From contig PLLH01000114.1 of NCBI GenBank assembly GCA_003140895.1, forward strand, positions 18,857 to 51,128: a stretch of 32,272 nucleotides of DNA, given 5' to 3'. Made by a program: the position numbers and the translations under genes. The notes under the pieces were generated by a model that made no database searches, was not told the origin of the DNA, and saw nothing but the letters and a program-made list of their open reading frames with translations. The number at the start of each line of letters is the position of its first letter. The first letter of the stretch is position 1. The stretch is from Elusimicrobiota bacterium. GTDB taxonomy: Bacteria; Elusimicrobiota; Elusimicrobia; F11. Of this stretch, positions 7,111 to 15,017 are shown in pieces.

Positions 7111-8756
7111 ACAAAGCCAAATTTAAGATTTGGTGGGACGACCACTGGCTTAAACTCCTGATTTGGGGCGCCGTCATCGCCACTGTCGTTATTATGGTGG
7201 CCGGCAGCTACGTGTTCTTCTTCCAAATGGAGTCCTTCCAGAAACAAACCCTGATCGGGTCCACGCCGCCTCAAATGTTTATTGGAGTGATTACAACCCT
7301 CCTATTCCTTTTTGGATACCAGCTTTTCATGACGGGCGGATTCCAGAAACTCCAACAGAAAAAGTTTAACGTGGAGTTTGTGGGCATCAAATTTTCCGAT
7401 GTCATTGGTCTTGAAGAAGCCAAGCGGGAAGCTCAGGAAGTGGTGGCTCTCGTGAGAGACCGGGCCCGCGTCAAAAAAATCGGCGGGAAGGTCATTAAAG
7501 GCATTTTGATGCAAGGCCCGCCGGGCTGCGGAAAAACACTCCTGGCCAAAGCCATCGCGTCGGAGGCGGGTCTCCCGTTTCTGGCGATTTCTGGGAGCGA
7601 GTTTGTGGAGGTGTTCGTTGGCGTGGGGGCCTCGCGCGTGAGGCAACTGGTTAAACGCGCCCGGCTTCTGGTGCAGGCGTACGGAGCCTGCATCGTTTTT
7701 ATCGACGAGTTGGATGTGATTGGCCGGGGCCGAACCTTCAGTGCCTTTGGCGGATCCGAGGAAACGAACTCCACTCAAAACCAACTCTTGGTGGAGATGG
7801 ACGGTATCCATAGCGGAAAAGACAACATCATTTTTATCGGCGCCACAAACGCGGAGGAGAGCACGCTGGACGTGGCGCTTCTTCGCCCCGGCCGGTTCGA
7901 CCGGAAAATTTTTGTGGGGCGCCCGCACCTCAAGGAACGAGAAGATATTTTCAGGTATTACCTGGCTAAGATCAGCTTTGACCCCTCGATCGACATTAAA
8001 AAGTTAGCCCAGCGCACAGTTCAGAAAACACCGGCGGATATCGAAGCGTCCGTCAAGGAAGCGGCGCTCATCGCCACCCGCGAAGGACGAGACACGGTGT
8101 CTTTCCGAGATATGGCGCAAGCCTTTGAGCGGATTGATCTGGGGATCGCGCACCGGCTTCCGATGACGCGTAAAGAAAGGGAAACAACCGCCATTCACGA
8201 GTCGGGCCATCTTGTCATTATCTATAACCATCAGATGACGCATGATGTGTTCAAGGCGTCTATTCTTCACCGGGGGGGGGCGCTCGGACACGTTCTTCCG
8301 ATCCCCAAAGAGGAACAATACACCCAAACGCGCGATGAACTCTTGGCCGATATCAAAGTGTCTTTGGCGGGGTATGTGGCCGAGAGAATTAAATTCGCGG
8401 TGACCTCCACCGGGGTGTCGTCGGATTTCGCCAACGCCCTTTCAAAAGCGGAGGCGATGGTCTGGCAATTCGGCATGGGATCCGCCGGGATCATCGGAAA
8501 TTACGCCATCATGTATGATCGGCAGGCCATGACCACGCTGTCGGAATCGTTCAAGAAACAGATGAATGACGAGACCCAATCTATTTTGAAACAATGTGAA
8601 CGAGAAACCGAAGCCTTTCTTCGAAAGGAGTGGGACATGGTGGAAATCTTCGCCAAACTCCTGATCGAGAAAGAAGAATTGAATTACGATGAAATCGAAG
8701 AGGTGTTCGCCCAGCATGGCCGGGCCCGAACGCCGGTTCCGTCGGCTGAGTCCTAA
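7107..8756 (+). CDS. FtsH-type membrane-anchored AAA+ zinc protease
   Basis: The 549-residue protein has the FtsH order. There are two membrane helices (about residues 17-38 and 57-76), an AAA+ module with Walker A GPPGCGKT (137-144), the pore motif FVEVFVGVG, Walker B FIDELD (198-203) and LLRPGRFDR (258-266). An M41 peptidase domain follows with zinc motif HESGH (364-368) and the third-ligand segment containing Asp440. All catalytic residues are present. It differs from housekeeping FtsH in its very short periplasmic loop (about 18 residues against about 70) and in its shorter length. It is probably a paralogue that degrades membrane or regulatory proteins. A run of nine G bases (8272-8280) lies in the peptidase-coding part without breaking the frame. 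Confidence 0.9.
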   Translation: MNKAKFKIWWDDHWLKLLIWGAVIATVVIMVAGSYVFFFQMESFQKQTLIGSTPPQMFIGVITTLLFLFGYQLFMTGGFQKLQQKKFNVEFVGIKFSDVIGLEEAKREAQEVVALVRDRARVKKIGGKVIKGILMQGPPGCGKTLLAKAIASEAGLPFLAISGSEFVEVFVGVGASRVRQLVKRARLLVQAYGACIVFIDELDVIGRGRTFSAFGGSEETNSTQNQLLVEMDGIHSGKDNIIFIGATNAEESTLDVALLRPGRFDRKIFVGRPHLKEREDIFRYYLAKISFDPSIDIKKLAQRTVQKTPADIEASVKEAALIATREGRDTVSFRDMAQAFERIDLGIAHRLPMTRKERETTAIHESGHLVIIYNHQMTHDVFKASILHRGGALGHVLPIPKEEQYTQTRDELLADIKVSLAGYVAERIKFAVTSTGVSSDFANALSKAEAMVWQFGMGSAGIIGNYAIMYDRQAMTTLSESFKKQMNDETQSILKQCERETEAFLRKEWDMVEIFAKLLIEKEELNYDEIEEVFAQHGRARTPVPSAES

Positions 8757-8760
8757 CGCT

Positions 8761-10023
8761 ATGACACCCACTCCCCCCGACTCTCAGGATCCGAAGAAAG
8801 AAGATTTTCAATTTCCTTCGCTGCACGCGGGGGAACCCGCCCCGGTGACGCCCGTTGCTGAGCCGCCGACGCAAACCCCTCCGTCGGCTCAGGCCCCCGC
8901 CGAAACTCCGGCGAAGAAAACGCCGCTCAACATTGACAAGGCTCAGGTGATTCAACAGGTGAGAGAGCTTTTCTTCCGTCACAAATTCGCCGGGATTGTG
9001 ACGATGGCGGTGGTCTTGGTGGGGGTCATGTGGGGGATCTCCCGGATTCAAAAATCCGGCGGCAACGACGACAAACCTGCGACCCAACCTGGGGGCGCTG
9101 TCGACGAGGTTCCGGTGAACGTGATCGAGGCTCACCTGGGCCGGTTTCAGGACACGATCAACGCCGTCGGAACGTTGAAAGGGGAAGCGGAAGTGGAACT
9201 CCGGTTTGAGGTCGACGGAAAAATTGAAGATTTTGACGTGACCGAAGGAGCCAAAGTTCGGCGGGGGCAGGTGATCGCGAAGCTCAGTGACAAAGATTCC
9301 CGCCTTAAAGTGGAGCGCGCGCGAATCGAACTTCAGCAAAAAGAACAGCTTTTTAATTTAGGAGCCATTTCCAAGGTTCAGTTGGACGAGGCCCGCCTCA
9401 ATTTGGATATCGCCCAGACAGAATCGGATAAAACGCGGTTGGTGGCGACGCGAGACGGCATTTTGGGTGACAAGGCCGCCGAGATCGGCGAGTTTGTGAC
9501 GCCCCAACGGAAGATCGCGACCTTGGTCGCCATCAAAAACGTCGTCGTCAAAGTCGGCATCATTGAAAAGCAGGTGGACAAGGTGTACCCGGGGCAGAAA
9601 ATTTTGGTCACGGTGGACGCGTACCCGGGGAACGTGTTCGAAGGAACCATCCAAAGCATTTCTCCAATCATCACGGGAGAGAGCAAAACATTTGAAATCA
9701 CGGCCAAAATTCCCAACTCGGATAGCCTGCTTCTCCCGGGGATGTTCGCGCGCAGCCGGATCATTACGTTTGAAGCCGACGACGCCATCTCCATTCCAAA
9801 CGACGCTTTGGCCAAAACGCCGGGCGGCTTCCAGGTTTTTGTCGTTAACAAAGACAATGTCGCAGAGATGAGGGATGTGGAGGTGGGGTATGTCGCCACT
9901 GATTCCACTCAAATCCGCTCGGGCTTAAACCCGGGGGATATCATCATCGTCCAACGCCCGCCGGAACTTAAGGCCGGATCCAAAGTGAAGGTCATTGAAG
10001 TTCAGAAGGCGGAGGGAGGCTGA
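8761..10023 (+). CDS. RND-type efflux periplasmic adaptor (membrane-fusion protein)
   Basis: The start at 8761 gives 420 residues. An upstream in-frame start (8689) lies inside the protease gene and is less likely. A Pro/Ala-rich cytoplasmic N terminus (about 55 residues) precedes one membrane helix (about 76-95). A membrane-fusion core follows: the first lipoyl half (GKIEDFDVTEGAKVRRGQVIAKL), a short helical hairpin, a second lipoyl half ending GEFVTPQRKIATL, and beta-barrel and membrane-proximal domains with LLLPGMFARSRI. Such adaptors link inner-membrane RND pumps to TolC channels. Neither partner adjoins it. A TolC-type gene and an RND pump lie 18-20 kb downstream. The helical hairpin is short, about 40 residues. 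Confidence 0.88.
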   Translation: MTPTPPDSQDPKKEDFQFPSLHAGEPAPVTPVAEPPTQTPPSAQAPAETPAKKTPLNIDKAQVIQQVRELFFRHKFAGIVTMAVVLVGVMWGISRIQKSGGNDDKPATQPGGAVDEVPVNVIEAHLGRFQDTINAVGTLKGEAEVELRFEVDGKIEDFDVTEGAKVRRGQVIAKLSDKDSRLKVERARIELQQKEQLFNLGAISKVQLDEARLNLDIAQTESDKTRLVATRDGILGDKAAEIGEFVTPQRKIATLVAIKNVVVKVGIIEKQVDKVYPGQKILVTVDAYPGNVFEGTIQSISPIITGESKTFEITAKIPNSDSLLLPGMFARSRIITFEADDAISIPNDALAKTPGGFQVFVVNKDNVAEMRDVEVGYVATDSTQIRSGLNPGDIIIVQRPPELKAGSKVKVIEVQKAEGG

Positions 10024-10032
10024 CGACTCGCC

Positions 10033-11508
10033 ATGAAATTGCGACCTCGTTTAACATTGCTCACCGTTCTTCTTGTGGTGGCCGTTGTGGCCTTCACCAG
10101 TTTTTCCACCATCATGTCGTTCCAGTATTTTCTCCGCCGGGAAATGATTTCCAACCAGCGAACGCTGTTCGAAAATTTCAAACAAGCCTGTCACGATACC
10201 CTTTACTACTCGGATGACTTGGGGCTCAAAATTCGAAGCGAGTCGTTTGAGCGGTCCATCCCCGGTTTGGCGTATGCCGTTTTCGTCGATGAGGGGCGCG
10301 GGAATCTTCAACTGGGAGGCGTAGAGAGCCTTCGGCGATTTAAAAAACAAAACCCCGTTTGTGAAGAAACCCCGGGGGGAGGGGGGATCGCCCATCTGGC
10401 CATGAACGAGGCGAATTTGTCCGGTGAACGGTGGCGGACCTACTGTCAGAAAATTTCCCTTTCGAACATCAAAGGAAAAGAAGCGTCGGGGTCTGTGTTC
10501 GTCGGGTTTAACATGAATTTGCTGGATTCGGGGCTGAAGACAGTTATTGACCGGATGTGGGCCATTTTAATGTGGACGATGGTGATCGTGCTTTTTTTCG
10601 GCGTGATCCTCGCCTATTTTTTGGCGATGCAACTCACCAAGCCCATCCTTCATTTAACGGAGGGAGCCAAGGCCATCGGGGACGGCCATTTGGACACGCA
10701 CATTCCCGTTAACAGCGCCGATGAGCTGGGGTTCCTTGCCAACGAGTTTAATACCATGGCATCCCGTTTGCGGGAACTGGATCAGCTCAAAGACGACTTT
10801 CTCTCCAGCGTGTCGCATGAACTTCGCTCACCTCTCGCGGCCATCTCCGGATATGTTGAGCTCTTGCGGAACAAACCGCTGGAGCAGATTCTTCCCGAGA
10901 AGCGAGCGAAAGCGCTTCAAATCATTTCTGAAAGCGTCGGGAGGCTCACCCATTTCATCAATGACATTTTGGACTTGGCAAAGCTCAAATCCGGCCATGT
11001 GGAAATCAAGCAACAACCCCTTGATCTCAAAGAAGCTGGAGAGGATATCTTCGGTCTTTTTCAACCTCTCCTCGAAAACAAATCCATTTCGTGGTCGTTG
11101 GATATTCCAGATGACATTTCGGTTCTCATCGCGGATGACGACAAGATTCGACAGGTGCTGACAAATCTTGTGTCAAATGCCTTGAAATTTACGCCTTCTG
11201 GTGGCACAATCAAAATGTCGGCGAGAAATCAAACCGAATTCATTCAGATCTCGGTGCGTGACAGCGGTATCGGTGTTCCTTCCGATGGGCTCGAAGCGGC
11301 GTTTGAGCGATTCAAACAGGTGAAGAGCGCTCGCGACCATGTGGTGGGTCAAAAAGGAACGGGTCTTGGTCTTGCCATCGCCAAGGGGATTGTGGAAGCG
11401 CACGGCGGCCGAATTTGGATGGAAAGCGAATTGGGGAAAGGGACGACGGTTTTTTTCACGGTCCCCAATAAGCCGGCACCCAAGCTGAATATCGCCGAGA
11501 CCGTTTAG
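10033..11508 (+). CDS. HAMP sensor histidine kinase
   Basis: The 491-residue membrane kinase has helix 1 at about residues 8-30, a periplasmic sensor domain of about 140 residues, helix 2 at about 176-200, and a HAMP domain. The HisKA domain contains SHELRSPL (His262 phosphoacceptor). The catalytic ATPase domain carries an N box (LTNLVSNALKF), G1 (DSGIGVP) and G2 (GTGLGLAI). The ligand is unknown. A strong GGAGGGAGG lies upstream of the ATG. The next gene, 12 bases on, is an OmpR-type regulator, its probable partner. The overall layout resembles PhoR/ResE-type kinases, though no PAS domain is evident. Confidence 0.93.
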   Translation: MKLRPRLTLLTVLLVVAVVAFTSFSTIMSFQYFLRREMISNQRTLFENFKQACHDTLYYSDDLGLKIRSESFERSIPGLAYAVFVDEGRGNLQLGGVESLRRFKKQNPVCEETPGGGGIAHLAMNEANLSGERWRTYCQKISLSNIKGKEASGSVFVGFNMNLLDSGLKTVIDRMWAILMWTMVIVLFFGVILAYFLAMQLTKPILHLTEGAKAIGDGHLDTHIPVNSADELGFLANEFNTMASRLRELDQLKDDFLSSVSHELRSPLAAISGYVELLRNKPLEQILPEKRAKALQIISESVGRLTHFINDILDLAKLKSGHVEIKQQPLDLKEAGEDIFGLFQPLLENKSISWSLDIPDDISVLIADDDKIRQVLTNLVSNALKFTPSGGTIKMSARNQTEFIQISVRDSGIGVPSDGLEAAFERFKQVKSARDHVVGQKGTGLGLAIAKGIVEAHGGRIWMESELGKGTTVFFTVPNKPAPKLNIAETV

Positions 11509-11520
11509 GAGGGTTAACGA

Positions 11521-12213
11521 ATGTCAAAAAAACGAATCTTAGTTGTTGATGATGAGCCTCAGATCTGTCAATTGGTAAAGGACCTTCTGGAAGAGGCCGG
11601 TTATACCGCGACGACCGCCCATTCGACGGACGAATCCGCGCAGAAGTTGAAGCTGGGGCTTCCCGATTTGATTTTACTCGACGTTCGGTTGCCGACGATC
11701 GGGGGCCTTGAGTTTTGCCGCCAGATCAAGCAAGACATCCGGACTCGGAAAATTCCCGTCATCATGTTGACCGTTCAGGACACGGAAACGGACAAGGTGA
11801 TCGGGTTGGAAGTCGGCGCGGATGATTACCTCACGAAACCCTTTGGAAACAGAGAGCTCCTGGCCCGGATCAAAGCGGTGTTCCGCCGTCTTGAGATGCA
11901 CAAAACGGAAGGAGACGCCGTTATGAAAATCGGTCCTCTTGAAATTGATCTCGATATGCACGAAGTGAAGAACAAAGGAAAAGACGTCCTTCTCACGCCC
12001 AAAGAATTTGAACTTCTCGTCTCATTGGCGAAAAATAAGAACAAAGCCTTGCGGCGGGAGGCGCTCATGTCGGCGGTATGGGGATATGATTATCCGGGGA
12101 CGCTCGGCACCATCGACGTTCATATTCGCCATTTACGGAAGAAATTGGGCGACGCGGGGCGCTACATTAAGACGTTGATTGGTGTGGGGTACCGTTTGGA
12201 TGACAAACTATAA
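11521..12213 (+). CDS. OmpR/PhoB-family response regulator
   Basis: The 230-residue regulator has an N-terminal receiver (VVDDEPQ acidic pair, phosphoacceptor Asp54 in LLDVRLP, and TKPF with the conserved Lys). A C-terminal winged-helix DNA-binding domain follows, with LTPKEFELL and a WGYDYPGTLGTIDVHIRHLRKKL recognition region. It follows its likely kinase by 12 bases with AGGAGGG upstream. Family members bind direct repeats spaced by about 11 bases. That is the spacing of the arrays at 14880-14932 and 24853-24916, making this the leading candidate to control them (inference). Confidence 0.95.
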   Translation: MSKKRILVVDDEPQICQLVKDLLEEAGYTATTAHSTDESAQKLKLGLPDLILLDVRLPTIGGLEFCRQIKQDIRTRKIPVIMLTVQDTETDKVIGLEVGADDYLTKPFGNRELLARIKAVFRRLEMHKTEGDAVMKIGPLEIDLDMHEVKNKGKDVLLTPKEFELLVSLAKNKNKALRREALMSAVWGYDYPGTLGTIDVHIRHLRKKLGDAGRYIKTLIGVGYRLDDKL

Positions 12214-12255
12214 GACGACCCCTCTTCGCGCCACCCCGCTCAAGGCTTCATCGCT

Positions 12256-13401
12256 GTGAAGCCGGCCCCAAAGCCTGCTTCGCATCCTCCTCCCGTTTCC
12301 GCCAGCGTCAACCGTATTCTCATCGTCGATGATGAGGCCGCATCGCGCGAGTTATGCAAGGACTTCCTGGAATCAGACGGGTATGATGTGGAAACCGTCG
12401 GGGAAGTCCAAAAAGCCATCGCGCTTCTTGATGTTAAACGGTTCGATTTGGTTTTGACGGATCTCTCTCTGCCGGATTTGAGCGGCATCGATTTGATCAA
12501 ACAGGTGAAATACCGCCATCCCCACACGGACGTCATCATCATGACCGCGTTTGGGTCGGTCAGTTCCGCTGTTGAATCCATGAAATCCGGCGCGTACGAT
12601 TACATCACAAAGCCATTTCCGCGCGATTTGTTGAGAGTGACCATCCGTCGTTGCTTGGAGAGCCATAATTTGAAACGGGAAATCTCCAAGATGCAAAATG
12701 AGCTCTATAAGAAAGACAAATTGGCCGCCGTGGGGTCCATGGCGGGCGCCATCGCCCACCGGATGCGCAATCCCCTCAATATTATTCAGATGTGCGCCCA
12801 ATATTTGGAGAATCATCTGTCGTCGAACAAGGACGTCCTCCAGGTCGTCACCGCCATTGAGGAAAAAGTGAAAACGCTGGAGCGGCTGACGCGAGATTTC
12901 GTTGAATATTCGAGGGCGTCGCACATTCGGAAATCGCCGGAATCCCTGGAGAAATTGACGGACGATGTTCTAAAGGCGCTCGCCGCGCGGTGCCAGATTC
13001 AAAATGTTCAGGTGGTTCGCCGGTTCCAGACGCAACTCCCGGCCCTCTTGGTAGACGCCGATCTCGTGCGCGAGGTGATCCAAAATATTTTGGATAATGG
13101 GCTTGAAGCCATGAAAGGGGCGGGGACTCTTTATGTGGCGATTGAAAAAAATCAGTCTCTTCAGGCGCTGCTACTCACGATCACGAACACGGGGAGCGTT
13201 CTTCCGGTGGAACTTCAGGAAAAAATATTTGAACCGTTTTTTACGACGAAGGACACGGGCATGGGCCTTGGGCTCGCCATCGTGAAACAGGTGGTGGAAG
13301 GGCACGGCGGCAAAATTCAAGCCGTTGGAGATCCGGCGACCAACATGACGTCCTTCCGTATTCAATTTCCGATCAATGAACCTCCCAAAGGGGGGGAATA
13401 G
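12256..13401 (+). CDS. Receiver-histidine kinase hybrid
   Basis: The 381-residue soluble protein starts at GTG (12256). A short Pro-rich lead precedes a receiver domain (IVDDEAA, Asp69 in LTDLSLP, TKPF), a linker helix, a HisKA-like segment with His168, and an ATPase domain (NILDNGLEAM, then GMGLGLAI). There are no membrane segments, so it acts in the cytoplasm. The residue after the phosphoacceptor His is Arg (AHRMRNPL) where most HisKA kinases have Glu. The receiver-first order suggests a kinase switched by an upstream phosphodonor. The adjoining NtrC-type gene, 7 bases on, is its probable target. The start is weakly supported, since only AAGG at 12242-12245 precedes it. Confidence 0.88.
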   Translation: MKPAPKPASHPPPVSASVNRILIVDDEAASRELCKDFLESDGYDVETVGEVQKAIALLDVKRFDLVLTDLSLPDLSGIDLIKQVKYRHPHTDVIIMTAFGSVSSAVESMKSGAYDYITKPFPRDLLRVTIRRCLESHNLKREISKMQNELYKKDKLAAVGSMAGAIAHRMRNPLNIIQMCAQYLENHLSSNKDVLQVVTAIEEKVKTLERLTRDFVEYSRASHIRKSPESLEKLTDDVLKALAARCQIQNVQVVRRFQTQLPALLVDADLVREVIQNILDNGLEAMKGAGTLYVAIEKNQSLQALLLTITNTGSVLPVELQEKIFEPFFTTKDTGMGLGLAIVKQVVEGHGGKIQAVGDPATNMTSFRIQFPINEPPKGGE

Positions 13402-13408
13402 GAGAACC

Positions 13409-14767
13409 ATGGCGTCTAAAGGAAAAATATTGGTGATCGACGATGAACCTCAAGTCGGGATGATCTTCTCGAAGGTTCTGGAAGCCGCCGGCTATGAGGT
13501 CGTGGCCTCCGCTTCGGGGGAAGACGGGGTGAAGCGCCTCGATAGCCACCCGGACGTCGTTTTCCTTGATTTGAAATTGCCCGGGATCGACGGTGTTGAG
13601 ACGCTCCGCCGGATCCGGAAGGTGGAGAAGAATTTGCCTGTCGTCATGATGACCGCCTATCAAACGATGGATTCGGCGGTGGAGTGCATGAGGCTCGGGG
13701 CCTGCGATTATTTGATCAAGCCGCTCGACAACAGCCGGATCAAAGAAGTCGTCAAACATGCGCTCATCATCGGCGGCGCCTCGGCCCTGTCACCCGATAT
13801 TGTCATCAGTCCCGGCGAGTTGGTGGGGCAAGGTCCCGCGTTCCAGCAGGTCCAAAAACTAATTGAGAAAGTGGCTCCGACGGATTTGACGGTCCTTTTG
13901 TTCGGCGAATCCGGAACCGGGAAAGAGCTCACGGCGCGAGCCATCCATCTGGCATCCAAAAAAAGCGCGAAGGCTTTTGTTCCCGTCGATTGCGCGGCGC
14001 TCCCGGAGACGCTCATGGAATCAGAACTCTTCGGCTATGAAAAAGGAGCTTTTACCGGAGCCGATGAGTCGCGGCCGGGACGGTTTGAAATGGCCAACGA
14101 AGGGACTCTTTTCCTTGATGAAATTGGGAATCTATCAATGTCCGTTCAGGCGAAGTTGCTGCGCGTTCTTCAGGACCCCTCGTTTGTCCGGCTCGGCGGA
14201 CGCAAACAAGTGCGGGTCACAATCCGGGTTGTGGCGGCCACCAACAAGGATCTTGAAGCGGCGGTTCATCGAGGGGAATTCCGGGAAGATCTCTACCACC
14301 GGATCAAGGTATTCCCGATCGAGTTAACCCCGCTACGAAACCGGCTGGATGATATTCCCATGCTCGTGGATTACTATTTGAAAAAATATTCTCAGGAAAT
14401 GAATACTCCTGTTAAGAGCGTCCAGCCACGGGTGCTGGAACTCTTTCAATCGTACCGGTGGCCGGGCAATATTCGCGAATTGTCGAACGCCATTCGAAGC
14501 GCCGTGGTGTTGGCCGACAATGAAATCACGGTCGAACATTTGCCCACCAGCATCCGTTTCTCCCAGGAGAAGACAGCGGCCCCCGTCGCGAACCCTCAGG
14601 GGGACGCGGGGTTACGGGACGTCATTAAGAAGGTGGAGCGGGAGCATATTCTGGCCACGCTTCATAAGGCGGATTGGAACCGAAGCGACGCGGCCAAGAT
14701 TTTGGGCATCGATTACAAGACCCTCTACAACAAAATGCGCGAACACGGTATCACCGAGCCCGAATGA
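13409..14767 (+). CDS. NtrC-family sigma54-dependent response regulator
   Basis: The ATG at 13409, with AGGAG 7 bases upstream, gives 452 residues. An earlier in-frame ATG at 13376 lies inside the preceding gene. The receiver has phosphoacceptor Asp54 (FLDLKLP). The AAA+ domain has Walker A GESGTGKE (166-173), the sigma54-contact motif GAFTGA (213-218), and Walker B TLFLDEIG (233-240). It ends in a Fis-type helix-turn-helix (RSDAAKILGIDYKTLYNKM). It activates RNA polymerase carrying sigma54 from enhancer-like sites. I found no convincing -24/-12 (TGGCAC-N5-TTGC) site in this window, so its targets are probably elsewhere. Confidence 0.95.
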   Translation: MASKGKILVIDDEPQVGMIFSKVLEAAGYEVVASASGEDGVKRLDSHPDVVFLDLKLPGIDGVETLRRIRKVEKNLPVVMMTAYQTMDSAVECMRLGACDYLIKPLDNSRIKEVVKHALIIGGASALSPDIVISPGELVGQGPAFQQVQKLIEKVAPTDLTVLLFGESGTGKELTARAIHLASKKSAKAFVPVDCAALPETLMESELFGYEKGAFTGADESRPGRFEMANEGTLFLDEIGNLSMSVQAKLLRVLQDPSFVRLGGRKQVRVTIRVVAATNKDLEAAVHRGEFREDLYHRIKVFPIELTPLRNRLDDIPMLVDYYLKKYSQEMNTPVKSVQPRVLELFQSYRWPGNIRELSNAIRSAVVLADNEITVEHLPTSIRFSQEKTAAPVANPQGDAGLRDVIKKVEREHILATLHKADWNRSDAAKILGIDYKTLYNKMREHGITEPE

Positions 14768-14879
14768 CGGCGTCAGTAGCCTTTTACCTCAAATTGGTCT
14801 ATTTTCCCACTTTCCCCGAAATACTCCAAAAACGATTTAAACCCCAAAAAAAGTAAAAAAACCCCTGATATTTACCGCA

Positions 14880-14932
14880 TTTTAACCCAACCTTAAGGAA
14901 ACCTTAATCCAGCTCTGTTACGATTCTGTTAC
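14880..14932 (+). promoter_or_regulatory. 11-bp-periodic TTAA/TTAC array upstream of the giant gene
   Basis: TTAA occurs at 14882, 14893 and 14904 (exact 11-base steps). TTAC then occurs at 14918 and 14929 (again 11), the last two within the perfect direct repeat CTGTTAC-GATT-CTGTTAC (14915-14932). The layout of 7-base half-sites every 11 bases is that of PhoB/OmpR-type operators. TTAA(C) at 11-base spacing also resembles Bacillus PhoP boxes. TGTTACGAT could instead be an extended -10 element placed after a three-site operator. The same architecture recurs at 24853-24916. The rest of the 169-base gap (14768-14879) is A- and C-rich with nothing else clear. Confidence 0.6.
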
Positions 14933-15017
14933 AGGTATGAGCCTTTCAATTATTACGGCATCGGAGCCACAATTGAAGAATGAACGTCAATGCGTGTATA
15001 GAAAGGGGAAGACGGAA

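Noticed and set aside
8272-8280. Frameshift at the nine-G run making the protease a pseudogene
   Set aside because: The same frame carries the zinc motif before and the Asp440 third-ligand segment after it, so the gene is intact as given.
8689-8760. Longer start for the adaptor gene, overlapping the protease gene
   Set aside because: The ATG at 8761 begins 4 bases after the protease stop, and the extra residues match no adaptor feature.
14768-14936. A sigma54 (-24/-12) promoter for the giant gene, expected because an NtrC-type activator precedes it
   Set aside because: No TGGCAC-N5-TTGC-like sequence is present. The only structured signal is the TTAA/TTAC array.
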